64,000 nt of DNA from Franconibacter helveticus LMG 23732. Lineage in GTDB: Bacteria; Pseudomonadota; Gammaproteobacteria; Enterobacterales; Enterobacteriaceae. The stretch spans positions 248,001 to 312,000 of the forward strand of contig NZ_AWFX01000045.1 in the NCBI RefSeq assembly GCF_000463115.2, read 5' to 3'. Of the stretch, positions 40,750 to 55,070 are shown piece after piece; the stretch's first letter is position 1, and each line of letters starts with the position of its first letter. Made by a program: the position numbers and the translations under genes. A model generated the notes under the pieces. It was given only the letters and a program-made list of their open reading frames with translations, made no database searches and was not told the origin of the DNA.

Positions 40750-41715
40750 TCAGAGGATTTGCCCCAGCGTCTGGCGCAGGTGCGCGCCTGCGCCCAGCAG
40801 GCCTGGCTGATCGTGAACGATGAGATAAACCGGAATATCCTGTACGTAAGCTTTGAAACGGCCTTTGTCTTCAAAACCACCGCGAAAACCGGAAGCGGTA
40901 AAGAAGTCCAGGAATCGCGGCACAATGCCGCCTGCAATATAAACGCCGCCAAAGGTGCCCAGCGTCAGCGCCAGGTTGCCGCCAAAGCGGCCCATAATCA
41001 CACAGAACAGCGAAAGCGCGCGGCGGCAGTCGGTGCAGCTGTCTTCCAGCGCCCGCTCGGTGATGTCTTTCGGCTTCAGGTTTTCCGGCAGACGGCCGTC
41101 TGCTTTAACAATAGCGCGGTAAAGATTCACAAGACCCGGGCCGGAAAGCACACGCTCGGCAGAAACATGCCCGACTTCGGCGCGCAGCTGTTCAAGAATA
41201 ATAGCTTCCTCTTCGCTGTTCGGCGCGAAATCCACATGGCCGCCCTCGCCCGGCAGGCTCACCCAGCGACGGTCGACATGCACCAGATGCGCCACGCCAA
41301 GACCGGTGCCCGCTCCATAAACGGCAATCGGTTTGCCAGGCTGCGCGGCGGCGCCGCCGAACTGGATCAGCTCTTCTTGTTTGAGCATCGGAATAGCCAT
41401 CGACACGGCGGTAAAATCGTTAATGATTTCCAGATGCGCAAAACCCAGGTTCTTTTTCATCTCCGCAATAGAGAAAGCCCAGATATGGTTAGTCATCGCC
41501 ACCCAGTCGCCGGTTATCGGGCAGGCGATAGCGATGCAGCCGTCGGTCACAGTGACGTTATGTTCATCCAGATAAACACGCACCACCGCTTCAAGGCTCG
41601 GATAATCCAGCCCGGAATAGGTTTTTGCACGCAGAATTTCGCCGCTGTCTACATCGCATAGCGCTAAGCGTGCGTTGGTGCCGCCGACGTCCCCCACCAA
41701 AGCATATTTTGTCAT
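40750..41715 (-). CDS. glk: glucokinase
   Basis: Phosphorylates free cytoplasmic glucose with ATP. The 321-residue protein has the bacterial glucokinase phosphate-binding start [17 protein letters not shown] and the [12 protein letters not shown] motif near residue 135. Length is equal to E. coli Glk. It is divergent from yfeO; the fry PTS genes and ypdC that lie between ypdB and glk in E. coli K-12 are not present. Confidence 0.97.
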   Translation of the reverse strand: MTKYALVGDVGGTNARLALCDVDSGEILRAKTYSGLDYPSLEAVVRVYLDEHNVTVTDGCIAIACPITGDWVAMTNHIWAFSIAEMKKNLGFAHLEIINDFTAVSMAIPMLKQEELIQFGGAAAQPGKPIAVYGAGTGLGVAHLVHVDRRWVSLPGEGGHVDFAPNSEEEAIILEQLRAEVGHVSAERVLSGPGLVNLYRAIVKADGRLPENLKPKDITERALEDSCTDCRRALSLFCVIMGRFGGNLALTLGTFGGVYIAGGIVPRFLDFFTASGFRGGFEDKGRFKAYVQDIPVYLIVHDQPGLLGAGAHLRQTLGQIL

Positions 41716-41928
41716 TCTTTCACTGCTCCGCTAAATTCAGAATTGGTCCCTGGCACACTGTAATTTCCTGACGCCAGAACAACAATGACCATAGCATATG
41801 TGCCCCAGGTTTATTGATAACTGTCACAGATTACCTTTACCGTTTCAGCACGTAATGTCATGCGATTATGACACAGCGGCTGACGCGGTCTGAATAAGAC
41901 AACGGTGCAATACGTTAAGGAAAATATC

Positions 41929-46002
<4,074 letters not shown>

Positions 46003-46123
46003 AACATTTAGCAAAAAGTGCTGTGCCGCAGGAATTAGGAGTTAAAGCGATAAAGGAGTTCTTTACCTGTCCGTAATATTCTCGTAACAGGCCTTTGTGG
46101 CCCCGATCGTGAAGGAGAAGAGT

Positions 46124-46471
46124 ATGTTCAGGTCCCTGATTCTTGCGGCAGTATTGCTTGCTGGTACGCCGCTGGTCGCCAGCGCTGGCGAAATCACCCT
46201 GTTGCCATCGATAAAATTACAAATTGGCGATCGTGACAATTACGGTAACTACTGGGACGGCGGCCGCTGGCGCGACCGTGATTACTGGCATCGTCACTAT
46301 GAACGACGCGAAGGACGCTGGTGGCGCCATGATAACGGCTGGCACCGCGGCTGGGATAAAAAGCGCGGCTGGGATAACCGCCGGGCTTATGAGCGTGGTT
46401 ATCGCGCCGGTTGGGAAGACCGCGATGACCGTCGCGGCTGGGGGCATAAAGGCCGCCACCACCATCACTAA
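46124..46471 (+). CDS. ypeC: DUF2502 periplasmic protein YpeC
   Basis: A 115-residue exported protein of unknown function. The signal peptide [21 protein letters not shown] precedes the conserved [17 protein letters not shown]; the rest is a low-complexity run of Trp, Arg, Asp, Tyr, Gly and His ([14 protein letters not shown], later GRHHHH). It is close to E. coli YpeC, which also sits beside mntH. ATG 46124 with GAAGGAG upstream decides the start over an earlier in-frame codon. Confidence 0.9.
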   Translation: MFRSLILAAVLLAGTPLVASAGEITLLPSIKLQIGDRDNYGNYWDGGRWRDRDYWHRHYERREGRWWRHDNGWHRGWDKKRGWDNRRAYERGYRAGWEDRDDRRGWGHKGRHHHH

Positions 46472-46474
46472 CTG

Positions 46475-46506
46475 AAAAAAGCAGGCGCAAAGCCTGCTTT
46501 TTTTTG
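46475..46506. terminator. bidirectional terminator between ypeC and mntH
   Basis: Stem AAAGCAGGC / GCCTGCTTT with loop about GCAAA and a long T-run on the plus side and an A-run on the other, between convergent genes. Confidence 0.88.
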
Positions 46507-46516
46507 CCTACGCGAC

Positions 46517-47755
46517 TTACAGCCCCAGCGCCGTTCCCACCAGCAGCCAGATATTCAACGCCACCACTACGGTGACAATCGCCCAGCCAATACGCTTAAC
46601 AAGCGTAGTATTGACCAGTTCGCCCATCAGTTTTGGGTTGCTGGTAAAAATAAGCAGCGGGATAAGCGCCAGCGCGATGCCAAAACTCAGCAGCACCTGG
46701 CTCATCACCAGGATTCGGGTAGGATCCAGCCCCATCAGAATGACGATAAAAGAAGGCGCCATTGTAATAGAGCGGCGCAGCCACAGCGGAATGTGAAAAC
46801 GCACGAATCCCTGCATGACCACTTGTCCCGCCAGCGTTCCCACGACCGTTGAAGAGAGCCCCGCCGCCACCAGGCTTAAGCCAAAAATCGTCGCCGCCGC
46901 GTGGCTTAGTAACGGCTCAAGGGTCAGATAAGCCTGATCGAGATCCGCAACGCCGCTGTGACCATTAAAGTGAAAAGCCGCAGCCGCCGTCGCCATCATC
47001 GCCAGGTTAACAAAACCGGCGATGGTCATGGCGATAGCAACGTCCCATTTCGTGGCGGAATAACGCTCTTTGCGAGAGCCGTCATGAAGGTTCTGCGTTA
47101 ACGAAGAGTGCAGATAAATAACGTGCGGCATAATGGTCGCGCCCAGTACGCCAGCCGCCAGGAAAACAGCCTCCGAGGTGGGCAAGCCTGGAATAATCAT
47201 CCCTTTCGCCAACGCAGCCACTTTCGGCTGAGAGAAAAAGAGCTCGACGATATAAGCTGCGGCAACGAAAAGCAGCAGGCCGCCAATGACTTTTTCCAGC
47301 GGTTTTTGCCCGTGACGCTGCAACATCAGAATTAAGAACGTGGCGATACCCGTTAAAATCGCGCCCTGCAACAGGGAAACGCCAAGCAGGAGTTTAAAGC
47401 CGATGGCGGCGCCAATAAATTCCGCCAGATCGGTCGCCATGGCGATGATTTCCGCCTGTATCCAGTAAAACCAGACGACCGGACGCGGATAATGATCGCG
47501 AATGTGTTCCGCCAGATTTTTCCCGGTGGCGATACCCAGTTTTGCGGAAAGAACCTGGATAACCATCGCCATCAGGTTAGCCCAGACGACAACCCACAGC
47601 AGCTTATAACCGAAGCTGGCGCCGGCCTGGATGTTGGTAGCGAAGTTGCCAGGATCGATATAGCCGATGGCCGCAATGAAAGCAGGCCCCATCAGCGCGA
47701 GCCTTAACTTACGCGCTGTACGCCCACTGCTATTCTCAACGCGACTGTTGCTCAT
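46517..47755 (-). CDS. mntH: Nramp-type manganese/iron transporter MntH
   Basis: Proton-coupled importer of Mn2+ (and Fe2+). The 412-residue polytopic protein has the metal-binding segments [12 protein letters not shown] near residue 31 and [15 protein letters not shown] near 205, both diagnostic for Nramp proteins. Length matches E. coli MntH. MntR- and Fur-like sites lie upstream, so control by Mn and Fe is likely. Divergent from nupC. Confidence 0.97.
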   Translation of the reverse strand: MSNSRVENSSGRTARKLRLALMGPAFIAAIGYIDPGNFATNIQAGASFGYKLLWVVVWANLMAMVIQVLSAKLGIATGKNLAEHIRDHYPRPVVWFYWIQAEIIAMATDLAEFIGAAIGFKLLLGVSLLQGAILTGIATFLILMLQRHGQKPLEKVIGGLLLFVAAAYIVELFFSQPKVAALAKGMIIPGLPTSEAVFLAAGVLGATIMPHVIYLHSSLTQNLHDGSRKERYSATKWDVAIAMTIAGFVNLAMMATAAAAFHFNGHSGVADLDQAYLTLEPLLSHAAATIFGLSLVAAGLSSTVVGTLAGQVVMQGFVRFHIPLWLRRSITMAPSFIVILMGLDPTRILVMSQVLLSFGIALALIPLLIFTSNPKLMGELVNTTLVKRIGWAIVTVVVALNIWLLVGTALGL

Positions 47756-47766
47756 GCTTTGCCTCT

Positions 47767-47788
47767 AAATATAGCCTTTGCTATGTTT
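47767..47788. promoter_or_regulatory. MntR-like operator of mntH
   Basis: The near-perfect palindrome AAATATAGCCTTTGCTATGTTT differs from the E. coli mntH MntR box at one position. It lies 12 bp upstream of the start codon, a position for manganese-dependent repression. Confidence 0.85.
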
Positions 47789-47797
47789 CATGCTATC

Positions 47798-47816
47798 AAA
47801 ATGAGAATGATTATCA
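47798..47816. promoter_or_regulatory. Fur-like box of mntH
   Basis: AAAATGAGAATGATTATCA resembles the 19-bp Fur consensus GATAATGATAATCATTATC at most positions. E. coli mntH is also repressed by Fur-Fe from a site in this place. Confidence 0.7.
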
Positions 47817-48107
47817 AGTTCATTAAGGAAAGGTAAACGTGATTTCTCTGATAGCTGAAAACGATGCAAGGCGGGGTCTATGGCTCTGGTCGCTGCGACA
47901 AACGCTAACGGACCGATTGTGATAAAAGTGTAGCAGTATGACGTAACTTTTCACTTCCTTACTTAACATATCAGAATTGTATGATGGATCACTTTTTTTG
48001 CGTTCCGTCACAGGACCTTACTATAGTGTGCGTTTACTCTCGTTTTCTAAATGTTTGTTGCATAGAATGTGCACGGAAATTAAACCTGCCTCATATTCGG
48101 AGCAAAC

Positions 48108-49292
48108 ATGTCCCGCGTTCTGCATTTTATTCTGGCGCTAGCCGTTGTTGCGCTGCTTGCCTTGCTGGTTAGCCATGACCGCAAGAAAATTCGTCTGCCT
48201 TATATTGGTCTGTTACTGGTAATAGAAGTTTTGCTGGCCTGGTTCTTTCTTAACTCAAATATTGGCCTGGGCTTTGTTAAAGGCTTTGCCGATATGTTTG
48301 AAAAACTGCTCGGCTTCGCCAATGAAGGTACTAACTTCGTCTTTGGCAAAATGAACGATGAAGGTCTGGCATTCTTCTTCCTGAAAGTGCTCTGCCCTAT
48401 CGTTTTCATCTCTGCGTTGATCGGTATTCTGCAACATATCCGCGTACTGCCGATTATTATTCGCGCTATCGGTACCGTGCTTTCTAAAGTTAACGGTATG
48501 GGCAAGCTCGAATCCTTCAACGCGGTAAGCTCGCTGATTCTGGGACAATCAGAAAACTTTATCGCCTATAAGGATATTCTTGGCAAGATGTCGCGCAACC
48601 GCATGTACACCATGGCCGCTACTGCGATGTCCACCGTGTCTATGTCGATTGTCGGCGCCTACATGACCATGCTGAAACCGCAATACGTGGTAGCAGCGTT
48701 GATCCTGAATATGTTCAGCACCTTTATCGTGCTCTCCATCATCAACCCGTACCGTGTTGAGAATGAAGAAGATCTGCAAATGTCTAATTTGCATGAAGGC
48801 CAGAGCTTCTTCGAAATGTTGGGTGAGTACATCCTGGCAGGTTTTAAAGTCGCTATTATCGTAGCCGCGATGCTGATTGGCTTTATCGCGCTTATCTCTG
48901 GTCTTAACGCGCTGTTCGCCGCTGTGCTGGGCATCTCTTTCCAGGGCATTCTGGGTTACATCTTCTACCCGGTAGCCTGGGTAATGGGCGTGCCGGCAAG
49001 TGAAGCGTTGCAGGTAGGCAGCATCATGGCGACGAAACTGGTTTCCAACGAATTTGTTGCGATGATGGATCTGCAAAAACTGGCGGGCCAGATTTCTCCG
49101 CGCGCCGAAGGCATCCTCTCCGTGTTCCTGGTCTCTTTCGCTAACTTCTCCTCCATCGGCATTATCGCAGGGGCGATTAAAGGGCTGAACGAAGAACAGG
49201 GCAACGTGGTTTCCCGTTTTGGCCTGAAGCTGGTTTACGGCTCAACGCTGGTAAGCGTACTTTCCGCTTCTATCGCCGCACTGGTGTTGTAA
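48108..49292 (+). CDS. nupC: nucleoside:proton symporter NupC
   Basis: High-affinity inner membrane importer for pyrimidine and adenine nucleosides of the concentrative nucleoside transporter family. The 394-residue protein has the family signatures [17 protein letters not shown] near residue 140 and the region [13 protein letters not shown] near 305. It is about six residues shorter than E. coli NupC because a short stretch near residue 275 ([11 protein letters not shown]) is deleted relative to it. Confidence 0.96.
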   Translation: MSRVLHFILALAVVALLALLVSHDRKKIRLPYIGLLLVIEVLLAWFFLNSNIGLGFVKGFADMFEKLLGFANEGTNFVFGKMNDEGLAFFFLKVLCPIVFISALIGILQHIRVLPIIIRAIGTVLSKVNGMGKLESFNAVSSLILGQSENFIAYKDILGKMSRNRMYTMAATAMSTVSMSIVGAYMTMLKPQYVVAALILNMFSTFIVLSIINPYRVENEEDLQMSNLHEGQSFFEMLGEYILAGFKVAIIVAAMLIGFIALISGLNALFAAVLGISFQGILGYIFYPVAWVMGVPASEALQVGSIMATKLVSNEFVAMMDLQKLAGQISPRAEGILSVFLVSFANFSSIGIIAGAIKGLNEEQGNVVSRFGLKLVYGSTLVSVLSASIAALVL

Positions 49293-49315
49293 CGGTTTAA
49301 ACGCTGAAGAAAGCA

Positions 49316-49344
49316 AAACCGGGGCTCAGGCCCCGGTTTTTTTA
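49316..49344. terminator. bidirectional terminator between nupC and pdeA
   Basis: Stem AAACCGGGGC / GCCCCGGTTT with loop TCAG and a T-run on the plus side, between convergent genes. Confidence 0.88.
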
Positions 49345-49346
49345 TG

Positions 49347-51524
49347 TCAACGTTGCAGCGGTTCCGGCCTGCCTGACAGATACCCTTGCAGATAATCTAC
49401 GCCCAGACTCAAGAGCATCTCGCGCTGCGCCTGCGTTTCAACATATTCAGCCACGACCGTCAACGACTTCACTTTCGCCAGCTCACAAATTGATTTCACA
49501 ATCTTCTCGTCAACCGGGTCACTGGTGATCTCTTTAATAAAGCAGCCATCAATCTTAATGATATCGGCTTCGATGGTCTTCAGCCGTTCATAGTTCGCAT
49601 AACCTGTTCCGAAATCATCAATGGCAATGCGCAACCCGCTCTGGCGCAACAACGCGACGTTTTGCATACTGGTTTCCGAATCGGAGAAGGCTTGCGCCTC
49701 CGTTATTTCAATAATGACGGTGCTGAGTGAAACCTGATACTGGTTAAAAAGCGAAACGATCTCTCTGGCAATCCCTTTTTGCATTAACGTCATCGGCATC
49801 AGGTTTAGCGAAAAGCGCGCTTCGTTGCGGGATGCCGGATGCTGACTCAGATATCGAAGCAGCTTTTGCAATACCAGCATGTCGAAGCAGGCGCTGAGGT
49901 TAAACTGGGCGATAACGGGCAGAAATTTATCCGGCGTGATGATTTGACCATCGCAGTAAAGACGCGACAGAATTTCCTGATACCCCTCGCCATTAGCATC
50001 GACTATCGGCTGGGCGTAAAGCATGATCTGGTCTTCATCCAGCGCGCGTTTAACGTTCTGCAACATAAGCACCTGCCCGGTGATATAGCCTGAAACGTTG
50101 CCTTCACGCTCATCCAGCGCCAGCACCGGCTCGCTCATTTGCGTCTGCTCGGCCAGATAGCTGAGCTGGCCAATGAGCCGATAAAGCCTTTCTTTATCGT
50201 TTTCAACTTTTCCCCAGGCGGCGCCGTAAGCCAGCTCAAGCGTTGCGTTATGCCAGTGTATACGCTTGCTGTTAAGCACATCGACAATATGCCGCAACCG
50301 GGAAGCTGGCTCCGGGCCCGCCAGAAAAAGCAAAAGATCGCAGCCGGGTAAATAGAAGATTTTATCTTTCGCGCCAAGCCAGGGTTGCAGAATTTGCACT
50401 ACGGTTTTTTTACAGTGGATCCGCATTTGCAACCCATAATGGCGGCTGAGAATTTCCAGATTAGCCATATGCAAGCAGCAGAGCGTGCCGGTCTCTTCCT
50501 GTTGAAGGTGAAGCTCCAGCGCGCGCAAGTTAGGCAGTTGAGTAAGCGGATCGGTCTGCGCAAGCGTGCGGTATCGGCGCTGCATCCAGGCATTACGCTG
50601 GAAAATTACCGTCATAAAAATCATGGAAACGGTAAAAGCAATAAACACGGAAAGCACGAAACAAAGCATGAACGAGGCGTTTTCTTCAGGAATAAATCCA
50701 CTGTTCCATGACAGCAAACATAACGCCGTCAGCGCCCATGTCAGCGTGACCAGCCGCGGGCCTAAATGAAAAACGCCTACGGTAAAGAAAATAAAAATAA
50801 CCGGCACCATATAACCGGAAATAAACACTGCTTTATAAGGAACGCAAAAAAGCAAAGTTAATATGACAACGGAAAATAACCAGCAAAGCGTAAAAGCAAT
50901 TTTCTCAGGGCTAAAGGCGGGCATGACGCAACGGCGCCAGAAATTACGCGCAACGACTTTGCTTAATATTATTCGCAAAGGATAATAGAAAAGTACGGTG
51001 AAAGATAAAGACGCCATAAAGAGGCTCTGGAAATCGACGACGCTATAGAAAAGCGAGCTTTTACCAAAATAAGCTGCGACGACGCCAGGATAACCAAGAT
51101 AAAGCCCAGCCACAAGCATCAAACATTTTAATATACATGGCGTGATAAACCCAAACCCCAGCAACCGCACTCCAACCCCTTTCCCCGGAAGCGCATAACG
51201 CCAACGACGCCCCAGCAGATATCGACAAACCAGCCCTCCTGCGATCAACGAAACGATAATGCATGATACCAGCGTCAGATTTTGCAGGACGTTCAGAGAG
51301 AGCTGGTGCGAATACCAGAAGTAAAAGCACGTGAAAAGTGGAAGGAGCGCATAACGTCCATAAATGAACACCAGGGCGATAGCGAAACTTAAAGGCAGAT
51401 AGGCAAGATAGTTCGTGGTGCCATCAATAATGGTTTGTGGCGACAAAGCACGGCATAAAGGAATTAACAAAAAACATAACAAAAAAGCGATACCAGACTT
51501 CCGCAACGGATTGTAATATTTCAT
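49347..51524 (-). CDS. pdeA: cyclic di-GMP phosphodiesterase PdeA (YfeA)
   Basis: A 725-residue membrane-bound EAL protein that should cleave c-di-GMP to pGpG. About eight N-terminal membrane segments form a MASE1-type sensor (residues 1-310). A degenerate GGDEF domain follows: its start TDPLTQLPNLRAL is clear but the GGDEF position reads GCDLL, so cyclase activity is not expected. In the C-terminal EAL domain the signature is EIL (YQEILSRLYC), with catalytic DDFGTGYANYE and the GYLSGRP end intact. It aligns with E. coli PdeA in length and place. Confidence 0.93.
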   Translation of the reverse strand: MKYYNPLRKSGIAFLLCFLLIPLCRALSPQTIIDGTTNYLAYLPLSFAIALVFIYGRYALLPLFTCFYFWYSHQLSLNVLQNLTLVSCIIVSLIAGGLVCRYLLGRRWRYALPGKGVGVRLLGFGFITPCILKCLMLVAGLYLGYPGVVAAYFGKSSLFYSVVDFQSLFMASLSFTVLFYYPLRIILSKVVARNFWRRCVMPAFSPEKIAFTLCWLFSVVILTLLFCVPYKAVFISGYMVPVIFIFFTVGVFHLGPRLVTLTWALTALCLLSWNSGFIPEENASFMLCFVLSVFIAFTVSMIFMTVIFQRNAWMQRRYRTLAQTDPLTQLPNLRALELHLQQEETGTLCCLHMANLEILSRHYGLQMRIHCKKTVVQILQPWLGAKDKIFYLPGCDLLLFLAGPEPASRLRHIVDVLNSKRIHWHNATLELAYGAAWGKVENDKERLYRLIGQLSYLAEQTQMSEPVLALDEREGNVSGYITGQVLMLQNVKRALDEDQIMLYAQPIVDANGEGYQEILSRLYCDGQIITPDKFLPVIAQFNLSACFDMLVLQKLLRYLSQHPASRNEARFSLNLMPMTLMQKGIAREIVSLFNQYQVSLSTVIIEITEAQAFSDSETSMQNVALLRQSGLRIAIDDFGTGYANYERLKTIEADIIKIDGCFIKEITSDPVDEKIVKSICELAKVKSLTVVAEYVETQAQREMLLSLGVDYLQGYLSGRPEPLQR

Positions 51525-51752
51525 AGCAAAGAATGTTACTTTTCTGTAATTTAATAGAATGAATTTTCGCTGCTAATGGTAAATATCTTTTATTAAAGTA
51601 ACAAGGCAGGAAAAGGTGAATTACATATTAAGTAAAAATACATTCATATGCTGTATTGAAATACACATATATATACAAATAAATAGGTATATTATAAATT
51701 AATCGTTTGATTATCGGGTAGTGACAAGGTGGGTTTCGCAGGCACAAACAAA

Positions 51753-51779
51753 AAACCCCCGCCGTCTGGCGAGGGTTTA
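51753..51779 (-). terminator. terminator of the tRNA-Ala pair
   Basis: Read leftward, stem ACCCTCGCC-AGAC-GGCGGGGGT is followed by six T residues, just beyond the second tRNA-Ala. Confidence 0.85.
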
Positions 51780-51784
51780 TATTT

Positions 51785-51860
<76 letters not shown>

Positions 51861-51903
51861 ACGATGCGTTGTTTACCTTACCAAACCTTGCGGGAAGAAG
51901 GTT

Positions 51904-51979
<76 letters not shown>

Positions 51980-52011
51980 AACGTAAACACTGTGTCGTGT
52001 CGACGGGCGGC

Positions 52012-52040
52012 ATAATAAGAATTCCCCTTCACACTGTCAA
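52012..52040 (-). promoter_or_regulatory. sigma-70 promoter of alaW-alaX
   Basis: On the minus strand TTGACA (52035-52040) and TATTAT (52012-52017) are 17 bp apart, a perfect -35 and near-perfect -10, followed by a GC-rich discriminator typical of stable RNA promoters. Confidence 0.88.
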
Positions 52041-52198
52041 CGGCAAATTTGAACTTGCCTGTCAACCGCTGAAAAAGCCAGCAACTTATCTGAAAAGCAG
52101 GGGCTTTGCAGGATCTGCTAGTTATTCGCATCACAGTTTCTATTAAAATTTCGCGTTAAGATGAAATCTTATTACACCCACTATCAGCAGGACTACTC

Positions 52199-52561
52199 AT
52201 GCTCAAGGAACGAATGACGCCTGAAGAACTGGCTATGATGACAGGGTATAGCCGTCAGACGATTAATAAATGGGTTCGCAAAGAGGGATGGGAAACGTCG
52301 CCCAAACCCGGCGTGCAAGGCGGCAAAGCCAGGCTGATTCATGTTGATGATCAGGTAAGAAACTTTATCCGCAGCACACAGCGAGCAGCGGACAATACAG
52401 GCGTCTACAGCGCCTCTCCCACAGATACCCCACTGGAAAATTTACTGCGCAATTCGCTAAAAGAGATGACGGCTTACGAACAAAAGCAGATAACTTCGCT
52501 GCTTTTACGCGAAGGCATTTCAGGGCTTTTGCTGCGTCTGGGTATCCGAAGCGCGGAATAA
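52199..52561 (+). CDS. yfeC: YfeC-like putative DNA-binding regulator
   Basis: A 120-residue protein with an N-terminal MerR/Xis-like winged helix (MTPEELAMMTGYSRQTINKWVRKEGW) and a C-terminal helical segment ending EGISGLLLRLGIR. It is clearly related to E. coli YfeC. The target is unknown. It is 3 bp upstream of yfeD, so the two form an operon. Confidence 0.92.
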   Translation: MLKERMTPEELAMMTGYSRQTINKWVRKEGWETSPKPGVQGGKARLIHVDDQVRNFIRSTQRAADNTGVYSASPTDTPLENLLRNSLKEMTAYEQKQITSLLLREGISGLLLRLGIRSAE

Positions 52562-52564
52562 ATA

Positions 52565-52948
52565 ATGATTAAGTTTAAAACAAGGATGACCTCCGCAGAA
52601 CTGGCGGAGATGGCTGCTACCACGCCGCAGACCATTAATCGCTGGGCGCGAGCGCAAAACTGGAAAAGAAGAAAACTGAAAGGCAGCAAACGTCAGCTTG
52701 AGATTTTCGTTAACGCCTCGGTAAGAGAGTATCTTCTTAGTACTAAACAGTTGCGCTACTTTGCTGATGAAATGCATGTAGCACGGGAAACACCCGCTGA
52801 TTACGGTATTTCCACCAGCGATTTAGCCTTCCAGTTACAGGAGGCGCTCGACATGATGACCTCAGGGGAGCAGCAGAAGCTCAGCGACTTGCTGGAAAAC
52901 GAAGGGGTAAGCGGGTTGCTTTCGCGGCTGGGTATAGAAGAAGAGTAA
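52565..52948 (+). CDS. yfeD: YfeD-like putative DNA-binding regulator
   Basis: A 127-residue protein with an N-terminal HTH (MTSAELAEMAATTPQTINRWARAQNW) and a C-terminal block ending EGVSGLLSRLGIEEE. Both halves resemble yfeC, so the pair arose by duplication. No function is established. A terminator follows directly. Confidence 0.92.
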   Translation: MIKFKTRMTSAELAEMAATTPQTINRWARAQNWKRRKLKGSKRQLEIFVNASVREYLLSTKQLRYFADEMHVARETPADYGISTSDLAFQLQEALDMMTSGEQQKLSDLLENEGVSGLLSRLGIEEE

Positions 52949-52975
52949 AAGCCGGTAAATGTACCGGCTTTTTTA
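52948..52975. terminator. yfeD terminator
   Basis: Stem AAGCCGGTA / TACCGGCTT with loop AATG and a run of T residues, immediately after the yfeD stop and before the converging gltX end. Confidence 0.88.
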
Positions 52976-52998
52976 TACGCATGCTTTCCGACAGCGGC

Positions 52999-54414
52999 TT
53001 ACTGCTGGTTTTCACGCTCGGCAATAAATGCCAGCGCTTTGTTAATGCGCTCCACGCTGCGGGTTTTGCCAATAGCATGCACAGTGACATCCAGCGCAGG
53101 CGACTGCCCTGCCCCGGTCACGGCAACACGCAGCGGCATCCCAACTTTGCCCATCCCCACTTCCAGCTCGTCAGCCGTAGCCTGAATAGCGTGGTGAACA
53201 TTTTCTGCTGTCCACTCGCTGATGGCGGAAAGCTTATCGCGAACCACTTCCAGCGGCTGGCGAGCAACCGGACGAAGATGTTTTTTCGCGGCATCAGCGT
53301 CGAACTCGGCGAAATCTTCATAGAAGTAGCGGCAGGTTTGAGCTATCTCTTTCAGCGTTTTGCAACGTTCGCCCAGCAGTTTTACCAGTTCCGCCAGTTG
53401 CGGGCCATTACGGGTATCAATCCCTTCCTGCTCGATATGCCACTGCAAATGTGTCGCCACATATTCCGCTGGCATGGTGTTAATGTAATGGTGGTTCAGC
53501 CATAACAGCTTATCGGTATTAAAAGCGCTGGCAGATTTGCTGACCGCGCCCAGCGTAAACAGCTGGATCATCTCTTCGCGGCTGAAAATTTCCTGATCGC
53601 CGTGCGACCATCCCAGACGTACCAGATAGTTGAGCAACGCCTCCGGCAGATAACCGTCATCACGATATTGCATCACGCTTACTGCGCCATGGCGCTTGGA
53701 AAGCTTTTTGCCATCGTCGCCGTTAATCATAGAAACGTGGGCATACAGCGGCACCGGCGCGCCCAGCGCTTTAAGGATATTAATTTGACGCGGCGTGTTG
53801 TTGATATGGTCTTCGCCACGAATAACATGGGTAATTTCCATATCCCAGTCATCCACCACAACGCAAAAGTTGTAGGTTGGAGAACCATCGGTACGACGGA
53901 TGATCAAATCGTCCAGCTCGAGGTTGCTGAACTCAATCGGACCGCGGATCTGATCATCAAATACCACAGAGCCTTCCTGCGGGTTAGCAAAACGCACTAC
54001 GCAGGGTTCATCTTCTGCATGATGCTCATGGCTGTGACGGCAGCGCCCGTCATAACGCGGTTTCTCGCCTTTCGCCATTTGCTCTTCGCGCAGCGCTTCC
54101 AGACGCTCTTTCGAGCAATAGCATTTATAAGCCGTACCCGCTTCCAGCATCTCATCAATGACCGCATTGTAGCGATCAAAGCGTTTGGTCTGGAAATAAG
54201 GGCCCTCGTCCCATTCCAGGCTCAGCCAGTTCATCCCATCCATAATGGCTTCGATCGCTTCCGGCGTGGAACGCTCAAGATCGGTATCTTCGATACGCAG
54301 CACAAACTGGCCGCCTTGATTGCGAGCGAAAAGCCAGGAATAGAGAGCTGTACGGGCGCCGCCGACATGAAGGTAGCCAGTCGGGCTCGGCGCAAAGCGG
54401 GTTTTGATTTTCAT
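52999..54414 (-). CDS. gltX: glutamyl-tRNA synthetase
   Basis: Charges tRNA-Glu with glutamate. The 471-residue class I synthetase has the HIGH-type motif [16 protein letters not shown] near residue 9, zinc-ligand cysteines in [11 protein letters not shown] and the following CRH segment, and [11 protein letters not shown] (KMSKS-type) near residue 237. Length equals E. coli GltX. It is divergent from the adjacent tRNA operon. Confidence 0.98.
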   Translation of the reverse strand: MKIKTRFAPSPTGYLHVGGARTALYSWLFARNQGGQFVLRIEDTDLERSTPEAIEAIMDGMNWLSLEWDEGPYFQTKRFDRYNAVIDEMLEAGTAYKCYCSKERLEALREEQMAKGEKPRYDGRCRHSHEHHAEDEPCVVRFANPQEGSVVFDDQIRGPIEFSNLELDDLIIRRTDGSPTYNFCVVVDDWDMEITHVIRGEDHINNTPRQINILKALGAPVPLYAHVSMINGDDGKKLSKRHGAVSVMQYRDDGYLPEALLNYLVRLGWSHGDQEIFSREEMIQLFTLGAVSKSASAFNTDKLLWLNHHYINTMPAEYVATHLQWHIEQEGIDTRNGPQLAELVKLLGERCKTLKEIAQTCRYFYEDFAEFDADAAKKHLRPVARQPLEVVRDKLSAISEWTAENVHHAIQATADELEVGMGKVGMPLRVAVTGAGQSPALDVTVHAIGKTRSVERINKALAFIAERENQQ

Positions 54415-54627
54415 TAAATGGCCTTAGTGTTGAACAGTGCCGAAAAGCGGCAAATGCCAGGGAATTTCAGTGCGCAATATTCTACCACCCTGAACTGATT
54501 CCTCAATGTCGGCGCCTAAGCTCAGCGGCACAAAGCGCCGATTTGATGCTGGTTTAGCCGAAAAAGCTTAACAAACCATCAGCCTGGCTAATTTTACGAC
54601 GAACAAACAAAAACTTTGGAAAAGGCG

Positions 54628-54655
54628 TTGACTCATTTCGAACTCTCCCTATAAT
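54628..54655 (+). promoter_or_regulatory. sigma-70 promoter of the valU-lysV tRNA operon
   Basis: TTGACT (54628-54633) and TATAAT (54650-54655) are 16 bp apart, followed by a GCGACTCC discriminator, 17 bp upstream of the first tRNA-Val. Confidence 0.88.
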
Positions 54656-54672
54656 GCGACTCCACACAGCGG

Positions 54673-54748
54673 GGGTGATTAGCTCAGCTGGGAGAGCACC
54701 TCCCTTACAAGGAGGGGGTCGGCGGTTCGATCCCGTCATCACCCACCA
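54673..54748 (+). tRNA. valU: tRNA-Val (anticodon UAC)
   Basis: A 76-base tRNA, GGGTGATTAGCTCAG start, anticodon loop CTTACAA giving TAC, T-arm GTTCGATCC and encoded CCA. First of three identical copies in the operon. Confidence 0.97.
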
Positions 54749-54793
54749 CTTTCTCGCCAGCTAAATTTCTTATTGTTGATGAAGTACCGAAGT

Positions 54794-54869
54794 GGGTGAT
54801 TAGCTCAGCTGGGAGAGCACCTCCCTTACAAGGAGGGGGTCGGCGGTTCGATCCCGTCATCACCCACCA
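54794..54869 (+). tRNA. valX: tRNA-Val (anticodon UAC)
   Basis: Second identical 76-base copy, 45 bp after the first, with encoded CCA. Confidence 0.97.
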
Positions 54870-54914
54870 CTCTAAACAAGTGGTTCCCGCAGTGTAGATA
54901 AGAAATTGAGAAGT

Positions 54915-54990
54915 GGGTGATTAGCTCAGCTGGGAGAGCACCTCCCTTACAAGGAGGGGGTCGGCGGTTCGATCCCGTCATCACCCACCA
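54915..54990 (+). tRNA. valY: tRNA-Val (anticodon UAC)
   Basis: Third identical 76-base copy, 45 bp after the second; only 4 bp separate it from the tRNA-Lys gene. Confidence 0.97.
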
Positions 54991-54994
54991 CTTC

Positions 54995-55070
54995 GGGTCG
55001 TTAGCTCAGTTGGTAGAGCAGTTGACTTTTAATCAATTGGTCGCAGGTTCGAATCCTGCACGACCCACCA
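54995..55070 (+). tRNA. lysV: tRNA-Lys (anticodon UUU)
   Basis: A 76-base tRNA, GGGTCGTTAGCTCAG start, anticodon loop CTTTTAA giving TTT, T-arm GTTCGAATC and encoded CCA. Last gene of the tRNA operon. Its last 18 bases and the following terminator occur again about 108 bp downstream. Confidence 0.97.

Larger units (their letters stand above)
47756..48107. other. mntH-nupC divergent regulatory interval
   Basis: A 352-bp AT-rich gap that holds the mntH promoter with its metal-regulator sites and the nupC promoter. E. coli nupC is CRP/CytR-controlled; here I see only weak CRP-like half sites (TTGTGA near 47917 and TCACA near 48008). No gene was seen. Confidence 0.6.

Noticed and set aside
47917-48015. 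CRP site in front of nupC
   Set aside because: Only isolated half sites are present; no 16-bp match good enough to report as a feature.
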